In this document: in pieces, positions 59,037-64,000 of the stretch
Layout: every line of letters begins with the position of its first letter
How positions within the stretch are numbered: the first letter of the stretch is position 1
NCBI GenBank assembly: GCA_902785945.1
Contig: CADAAR010000002.1
Span: 236,633-300,632 of the forward strand
Direction of reading: 5' to 3'
Origin: an uncultured Prevotellaceae bacterium
Lineage (GTDB): Bacteria > Bacteroidota > Bacteroidia > Bacteroidales > Bacteroidaceae
Length of the DNA stretch: 64,000 bases
Translations under genes and position numbers: made by a program
Notes under the pieces: model-generated
Database searches by the model: none
Told to the model about the DNA's origin: nothing
The model's input: only the letters and a program-made list of their open reading frames with translations

Positions 59037-61040
59037 TTAGCGGGGGCTGGCCGTCTTGAGGAGACATTGACGGATGCCGAGGTAGTCTTGATTGTCCATC
59101 AACCAGATTGGAACAGGCTTAGAATCACTGTTGCGGACGATTCTGCCGTCAGGTGAAACGATACAATAAGCATCTGTGGAATTGCTGATGCCCATGGTTT
59201 TATACAAATCTTTAAGCCGATCTGTGCGATACGGCATACTATAATAATAATGTTCGCCCTGCAATTTTGTAAAATAGCGAAGCCGGTCAGCATCTTCCCA
59301 ACCCGCACGATTCAGTTTCTGATTGCTATTATAGACATAGACGTTCACCCATACGATGTCAAGATCAGCCAGTTCTTGCTGTAAAGGTAAAATCACATTA
59401 TTCGCAAAAACGGGGTTGTAGAACAGCCAGAAACGGACAAAGACAGTATGACCACGATAACGTTCGCATAGCGTCTGGAAGACTAATGAATCTGGAATAC
59501 CCTGTAATGTGTCACCAACGATTTCTTTCCCATCCAATCTGTTATATTCCTCACGGAAGATGTTCTGCCACGCCAACATCAGTTGTCGGTAGGCAGGAGG
59601 CAGATTGGCCAACGTTCCTTCAATCTCATCACTGTTGAGCAGCCTGAATTCTTTGCTCATCTGATCCTGTAACTTCCAAACCATCCTCTCGCGATCGATA
59701 AAGGCTGGTAGGAGCGTATTTACATCAATATAGAACCGTAATAATTCACTCAGGTCTGGACAGTAAATCATCTTAGGGTCTTTCACGAGACGCCCAAAGG
59801 ACTCTAATTCAGCAACTACCGCATCGCGTTGCCAGGCAATCAATCTCTCTTTAGCTTTTGGGGATTCGTAGGCCTCGTTTTCCAGATCTTTTGGCGGAGT
59901 CGTAAATACACGCATCACTGTTTGAATCTGCCAGTATAGTCTGACCAGTTCCTTCATGGCTGGCGACCATTGCTCTTCTACCTTCATTGTGTCGAGTTCG
60001 GCCATCCGCAGTTCCAATTGTCTGGTAGGCAGCATCGCCTGGATTTCCTTATGTCGTTTCCACTCTTCTCCGTCTGTAAAGAAATGCTTGAAGTGCTTCT
60101 CGATGAAATCTATATGATCAAAGAAAAAGTGCTCATTCAGTTCATTGGCCAGTTGCGCCAAAGGCCCCTTTGTTATGTAGAAAATGGTGTTGTTGTTTTT
60201 AGAATACATATGCCGAACGTTTATCTCACGCATATTGAAATAAACTTCAGTTTCTGTGTCAGGTTCAACATAGGCAATTCCAAAACCAAGGTGCTGAGGT
60301 TCAAATGTCAGCGAGACTGGTGTGATGTGGGCTACTGGCAATCGGAAGGAAAAGTCGCCCGTAGGTGATACCTGGGCACAAAGCGTATCGCCGATTTGAT
60401 GTTGTGATGAGTGTAGATGGCGTAATACGAGCGTCATCTGACTGCACATACCAGGCCTGTAATCCATCAGATGCCCCTTGATGGTAGCCCATCCGAAACG
60501 ATAATCTACCTTAGGCAAAGTGTCCTGTACGGCCATAATATCTTTCAGCTGTACCTCTACATCTTTTGGCAACTGAAAAGGTGGCAGGGGGTTGCCGTCA
60601 AGACGGATGCCGAATATGCCATGATTGTAAAACTGAGGATCAATCATGTCTACTTCCGTCACATCAGCAGGCAATGGCGGAAATACAAATCGTATGCTAA
60701 GGGTATTCTTACCTATATCCTCAAACGTTGTTGGTTCGTCGGGCTTGAGACCATCGTCAGAAATCAGCTGGCGGAGGGGATAGGTCCGGTCCTTCTTGTC
60801 TCGCAGACAGATATCGTGGCTGAAAAAGACGGCTCTCTCATCTCTTTTTAAGATACGGAGATGGAATATCGTTGCTGTATCGCTCAACGTTACAGAGTCT
60901 GTCAGTAGGCGCGCGAGCATATTCTGATAAATGTGTTCAGGCTTTATGATGGTGCGCACTGAGGCCGAAGCCTGACTGATGACAGCAGCCATCACAATTA
61001 ATACAAGCAATTGTTTTTTCATCATCATTTTTTTAGTCAT
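59037..61040 (-). CDS. secreted protein with degenerate thioredoxin-like domain
   Basis: The 667-residue protein (start chosen at MTKKMMMKKQ, overlapping the blaR-type stop by 8 bases) has a signal peptide ending ISQASA, a long beta and helical middle, and a C-terminal thioredoxin-like domain (about 540-650; TVFVRFWLFYNPVFANNVILP). Where TlpA-type proteins have WCxxC, this one has YNPVF, so no redox Cys pair is present. The domain may act in binding rather than oxidation. It is the third gene of a BlaI-BlaR-type operon, which suggests control by envelope stress or beta-lactams. Confidence 0.75.
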   Translation of the reverse strand: MTKKMMMKKQLLVLIVMAAVISQASASVRTIIKPEHIYQNMLARLLTDSVTLSDTATIFHLRILKRDERAVFFSHDICLRDKKDRTYPLRQLISDDGLKPDEPTTFEDIGKNTLSIRFVFPPLPADVTEVDMIDPQFYNHGIFGIRLDGNPLPPFQLPKDVEVQLKDIMAVQDTLPKVDYRFGWATIKGHLMDYRPGMCSQMTLVLRHLHSSQHQIGDTLCAQVSPTGDFSFRLPVAHITPVSLTFEPQHLGFGIAYVEPDTETEVYFNMREINVRHMYSKNNNTIFYITKGPLAQLANELNEHFFFDHIDFIEKHFKHFFTDGEEWKRHKEIQAMLPTRQLELRMAELDTMKVEEQWSPAMKELVRLYWQIQTVMRVFTTPPKDLENEAYESPKAKERLIAWQRDAVVAELESFGRLVKDPKMIYCPDLSELLRFYIDVNTLLPAFIDRERMVWKLQDQMSKEFRLLNSDEIEGTLANLPPAYRQLMLAWQNIFREEYNRLDGKEIVGDTLQGIPDSLVFQTLCERYRGHTVFVRFWLFYNPVFANNVILPLQQELADLDIVWVNVYVYNSNQKLNRAGWEDADRLRYFTKLQGEHYYYSMPYRTDRLKDLYKTMGISNSTDAYCIVSPDGRIVRNSDSKPVPIWLMDNQDYLGIRQCLLKTASPR

Positions 61041-62448
61041 TATTGAAATCAATGGTCAGCACAAAATGCGCATCAGCAAGATCGCCATAGCGGCGGGCAG
61101 GAATCCATTGAGGCATCTGCTCCACTATCTTAATAGCCTCATGGTATGCCTCTCTGTCACCACGAACCAGTCCGATGTTGTCTATCGTCCCGTTTTTCTT
61201 GATGCGGAACTGCACATAGGCCCGCTTGCCAGCCACAGAAGCATCATTCTCTAAAGCCTGAGCCACATGCAGTTGAACAAAGGCTCGCAAGGCTGACATG
61301 CCACCAGGGAATTCAGGGGGTTGGGTTAGATTGATGTATTCGTTCCGATAGACATCGTTGACATAATCCTCGGAAGAAAGCGTGTCAGTGGCCTCTTCCT
61401 CGACTGCCAGTTCCTCTTTTGGCTCAGCGGATTGCATATTGGTCACATCGGATATTGTAATGCTTTCTGGTTGTTGTTCAGGCTGTGGGCTTGGCTGCGG
61501 CATTTCCGTTGCCTTTTCTACTTTCTCCACTATCTCCCCTACCTTTTCATTTAGCTTAGGTGTAGCGAAAGCCGTCAGAACGACGAGTGTCGCAGGCAGG
61601 ATATAGAGCACCTTACTTCGCAACCAAGGGTTCGACTTGGGATGGTTCATCATATAGATGCGCTTCTTGATGAGGCTGTGGTTGAAGTTGTTGGCAAAGG
61701 CGTAGGAAGTATTTGCCAAGGCCTTCTTCACAAGAAGCTCCTGATAATTGTGCAATGAAATGCCTTGGTGCAGAACATAGTCATCGGCCTGATATTCGTG
61801 CACATCGCGAAGACTTCGCCCCAGCAGATAGGCAATGGGATTCCACCATTGTACAGCCTCTACAAGCGTCAGAAACAAGATGTCCATTGAGTGAAGACTG
61901 AGAATATGAGCTTTCTCATGCAGCAGAATCTCACAGCCAAAAGGCTTGTAGTCACTCTCGCTGATAACTATACTCCGCATCCAACTGAAAGGTGCCACAT
62001 CATCGATATGACAATAGATAGTCGCTTCCCCGCTTTTGTCAGTCCACAGACAACCGCCCCGGATGATCTGGCCAATCCTGAACAATTGCCAGAGACGGAT
62101 GCAAAGCGCCAGACATATACCTATTATGTATACCAGCGCGAGAAGACACATTGGGGTCAGGATACTTTGTGACATGCCGTGACACAAAGTATCCTGACCC
62201 CATTGTGACTCGGCCTCCTGTGTCATTAACATAATACGTTGCTGCATTTCATAGACAACAGGCTGGGTGGGAGTTGCCAACGACGGGATGTCCACCATCG
62301 GCAGTACCAAAGCCAGCATGAGAATCGTAAGCAATGTGATACGATTCATGCGGAAGAAGCTCTCCTGCCGCAGCATCAGCGTGTAAGGCAGATAGAGCAA
62401 AGTCAACACAAGGGCGGACTTGATGCTATAAACAAGCAGTGCCATCAT
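61033..62448 (-). CDS. BlaR1/M56-type sensor protease with TonB-like C-terminus
   Basis: The 471-residue protein has several N-terminal membrane segments, the M56 zinc motif HEKAH in CEILLHEKAHILSLHSM, a further segment near residue 275, a Pro/Glu-rich linker (PQPSPQPEQQPE) and a TonB-type C-terminal domain (VQFRIKKNGTIDNIGLVRG). It would cleave the paired repressor on signal. A REP-like palindrome (62152-62202) is inserted in frame between two membrane segments, read as SQWGQDTLCHGMSQSILTPM. It overlaps the blaI-type gene by 4 bases. Confidence 0.85.
   Translation of the reverse strand: MMALLVYSIKSALVLTLLYLPYTLMLRQESFFRMNRITLLTILMLALVLPMVDIPSLATPTQPVVYEMQQRIMLMTQEAESQWGQDTLCHGMSQSILTPMCLLALVYIIGICLALCIRLWQLFRIGQIIRGGCLWTDKSGEATIYCHIDDVAPFSWMRSIVISESDYKPFGCEILLHEKAHILSLHSMDILFLTLVEAVQWWNPIAYLLGRSLRDVHEYQADDYVLHQGISLHNYQELLVKKALANTSYAFANNFNHSLIKKRIYMMNHPKSNPWLRSKVLYILPATLVVLTAFATPKLNEKVGEIVEKVEKATEMPQPSPQPEQQPESITISDVTNMQSAEPKEELAVEEEATDTLSSEDYVNDVYRNEYINLTQPPEFPGGMSALRAFVQLHVAQALENDASVAGKRAYVQFRIKKNGTIDNIGLVRGDREAYHEAIKIVEQMPQWIPARRYGDLADAHFVLTIDFNND
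62152..62202. repeat. REP-like palindrome inside the blaR-type gene
   Basis: TGGGGTCAGGATACTTTGTG and its complement form 20-bp arms around an 11-nt centre (ACATGCCGTGA). The core differs from the GGGACGGTTCTTTTGTG palindromes, so it is a second REP type. Confidence 0.88.
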
Positions 62449-62819
62449 AAAGCATCCTCCTCCATCAGTTTCAAGAGTTCCCTGATTTCATCTGCAGAGA
62501 TATGTTCTTCCTTCACGAAGAAACTGAACATCGACTTAAAACTATTCCCGAAGAAATCGTCCTTCACCTCCTCCATCACCTGACGACGATATTTCTCTTT
62601 GGTGATAAGGGGTGTATAGATGAGCAATTTGCCCGTCCCTTTCTTATGCTCTACAAACCCTTTCTGTGTCAGGATCTTCAGGAAGGTGGCGATAGTGGTG
62701 TAGGCAGGTTTCGGTTCTGGATAATGCGCCAGAATATCGTTGACACATGCCCCTTTTTGCAATTCCCACAGGACATTCATCACCTGCATTTCACCTTTGG
62801 TCAATGTCTGTTGCTTCAT
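62445..62819 (-). CDS. BlaI/MecI-family repressor
   Basis: The 124-residue protein has the winged-helix start LTKGEMQVMNVLWELQKG, the recognition region KPAYTTIATFLKILTQKGFV, and a dimerising C-terminus cut by BlaR-type proteases at a site around GTGKLLIYTP. It overlaps the protease gene by 4 bases. An inverted repeat in its promoter is a likely operator. Confidence 0.88.
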   Translation of the reverse strand: MKQQTLTKGEMQVMNVLWELQKGACVNDILAHYPEPKPAYTTIATFLKILTQKGFVEHKKGTGKLLIYTPLITKEKYRRQVMEEVKDDFFGNSFKSMFSFFVKEEHISADEIRELLKLMEEDAL

Positions 62820-62848
62820 ACCAATTTGTCTTTAATGCTTGACTGTCG

Positions 62849-62887
62849 CAAAATTACTAAGTTTTTAAAAATCTAAAGTCTTAGTAA
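62849..62887 (-). promoter_or_regulatory. promoter and probable BlaI-type operator
   Basis: The inverted repeat TTACTAAG (62854-62861) and CTTAGTAA (62880-62887) overlaps the minus-strand -7 box TAATTTTG (62849-62856), as expected of a repressor site autoregulating the blaI-blaR operon. Further TTATTAGTAATT copies lie at about 62925-62960. Confidence 0.65.
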
Positions 62888-62967
62888 TCGCAAATCTTTC
62901 AAAATCAGCGATTCTTTAACTTTCATTATTAGTAATTCAACAGCTGTTATTAGTAATTAACGCACAA

Positions 62968-63963
62968 TCAGTCTTTGAATTCGAGTTCGAGTTGGATCCA
63001 GCGGGGTTGTGCCTGATAAGTAGTGCCTTTCTGATTAGAGACGCCAAGACCGATAAGGCGAATAGGATGGGAATGGTATTCCACACTGTGCATCAGTTGT
63101 TTGGCAAGGGGAAGGATGTCGTCCTTGGTACGAAGGATGTGATCGACGGTGATGCTGCGTGTGATTTGTTGGAAGTCTAAGAATTTCACTTTCAGCGTCA
63201 GGGTGCGGCCCTCGAAGTCGTTTTTCTCTAAACGGCTGACGAGTTCGAGCACAGTGTGATAGAGATGGATGATGACATCGGCATTCTGGTTAATATCCTT
63301 TTCAAAGGTCCGCTCACAACTGACCGACTTGCGCTCCCACTCGGAAATAACGGGCCGATTGTCGATACCTCGGGCGAAGTCGTAAAACACCTGCCCCATC
63401 TTGCCAAACTCCTGTTGCAGTCGGTTGAGCGACATCTGACGAAGATCGGCTCCAGTAAAGATCTTGTCAGGATGAATCACCGTCAGACCGTCGGGCTTGC
63501 GCCAGTCGGAGGCAATCTTCGCCAGGAACTTGCAATAACTGACGCCTGCTGATGCCGTCAGATTGGTGGTTTCCTTGATGCGCTGCTTAATCTCACGGGC
63601 GATGTCGACACCCAGTTCGATACCACGTTTGTTGTCTGTCACATCCAGAAAAGCCTCATCGAGCGAAATAGGTTCTATCAGGTCGGTATAGTCGTGGAAG
63701 ATGTCATGCAATTGCGCCGACACCTCTTTATATCTGTGGAAATGCGGTTCGATGATGATGAGCTGCGGACACAAGCGCTTGGCCACCTGAATGGACTGAG
63801 CCGAATGAACGCCAAAGCGACGGGCCTCGTAGCTGGCCGTCGACACCACACCCCGTTCCGCATCGTGGCCAACAGCGATGGGCAAGCCTTTCAGTTCAGG
63901 ATGGTCGAGCAGTTCCACAGCAGCGAAGAACTGATCCATGTCGACATGAATAATCTTCTTCAT
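62968..63963 (-). CDS. dinB: DNA polymerase IV
   Basis: The 331-residue Y-family polymerase has catalytic HVDMDQFFAAVE, SYEARRFGVHSAQS and ISLDEAFLDVT motifs, a little-finger domain, and a terminal LELEF-type clamp-binding tail (QLELEF). It copies past damaged bases with errors. The -7 box (TAAATTTG, 63969-63976) ends 5 bases before the ATG, so its mRNA is probably leaderless. The length is slightly short for the family but no motif is missing. Confidence 0.93.
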   Translation of the reverse strand: MKKIIHVDMDQFFAAVELLDHPELKGLPIAVGHDAERGVVSTASYEARRFGVHSAQSIQVAKRLCPQLIIIEPHFHRYKEVSAQLHDIFHDYTDLIEPISLDEAFLDVTDNKRGIELGVDIAREIKQRIKETTNLTASAGVSYCKFLAKIASDWRKPDGLTVIHPDKIFTGADLRQMSLNRLQQEFGKMGQVFYDFARGIDNRPVISEWERKSVSCERTFEKDINQNADVIIHLYHTVLELVSRLEKNDFEGRTLTLKVKFLDFQQITRSITVDHILRTKDDILPLAKQLMHSVEYHSHPIRLIGLGVSNQKGTTYQAQPRWIQLELEFKD

Positions 63964-63968
63964 TGCTG

Positions 63969-63976
63969 CAAATTTA
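63969..63976 (-). promoter_or_regulatory. -7 box of dinB
   Basis: Minus-strand TAAATTTGCAGC matches TAnnTTTG and lies 5 bases before the start codon. Confidence 0.6.
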
Positions 63977-64000
63977 CGAATTTCTGACGAAACTAATGCA

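Overview
The window comes from a Bacteroidales genome, most likely a Prevotella/Segatella relative. The evidence is repeated -7 boxes of the form TAnnTTTG in front of genes, a SusE/F-type protein next to a secreted alpha-amylase, the type IX secretion genes porU and porV, LruC/DUF4842-type lipoproteins, a Ser-type sulfatase with its anaerobic maturase, anaerobic ribonucleotide reductase, and a corrinoid-uptake operon led by a BtuB-like receptor. Genus and species cannot be fixed from the sequence alone. No tRNA, rRNA, CRISPR array or classical transposase was seen.

Layout. 0-6 kb: end of a SusE/F-like starch-binding protein, an alpha/beta hydrolase, a GH13 amylase with CBM26-like tail, and a minus-strand operon of two glycosyltransferases plus a Lys/Glu-rich protein. 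6-9 kb: a candidate small RNA, then sulfatase and maturase. 8.9-15.7 kb: a minus-strand operon ribD, FAH-family hydrolase, porU, porV, ispF. 15.8-19.1 kb: nrdD-nrdG between two candidate non-coding RNAs. 19-26.6 kb: LruC lipoprotein, two regulators with AraC-type HTH, a degenerate S66 peptidase and a cell-surface repeat protein. 26.6-35.3 kb: a giant Ig-like repeat protein with an overlapping 49-residue peptide gene, an unknown gene pair, and a DUF5675-like / HU-like group. 35.4-39.8 kb: two more LruC lipoproteins, with the 5' end of prmC duplicated around one of them; the prmC copy that keeps the catalytic part carries a 25-bp deletion. 39.8-46.3 kb: recX, comF, a two-domain esterase, pyrE, an SRPBCC protein and argH. 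46.3-52.9 kb: a corrinoid operon behind a cobalamin riboswitch. 53-64 kb: PAP2 phosphatase, MntP, GH36 alpha-galactosidase, a DUF1593 protein, a palindromic non-coding element with small ORFs, a BlaI/BlaR-type pair with a degenerate thioredoxin-fold protein, and dinB.

The most unusual theme is short repeats living inside and at the edges of genes. Three elements in the pyrE-argH region are each bounded by nearly identical 41-nt inverted arms. One of them encodes a four-helix-bundle (S23/IVP family) protein whose start codon lies inside the arm. The arms supply the last residues and stop codons of PyrE and ArgH. A related simple repeat forms the hydrophobic part of signal peptides in several secreted proteins. 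A second family, REP-like palindromes, is inserted in frame inside prmC, mntP and the blaR-type gene. Together they suggest short repeats are a recurrent source of new coding sequence in this genome.

Functionally the region combines starch and galactoside use, sulfate-ester cleavage, export through type IX secretion (PorU/PorV; candidate C-terminal sorting tails on at least three proteins here), vitamin B12 capture, and anaerobic nucleotide metabolism, as expected of an obligate anaerobe in an animal gut or rumen.
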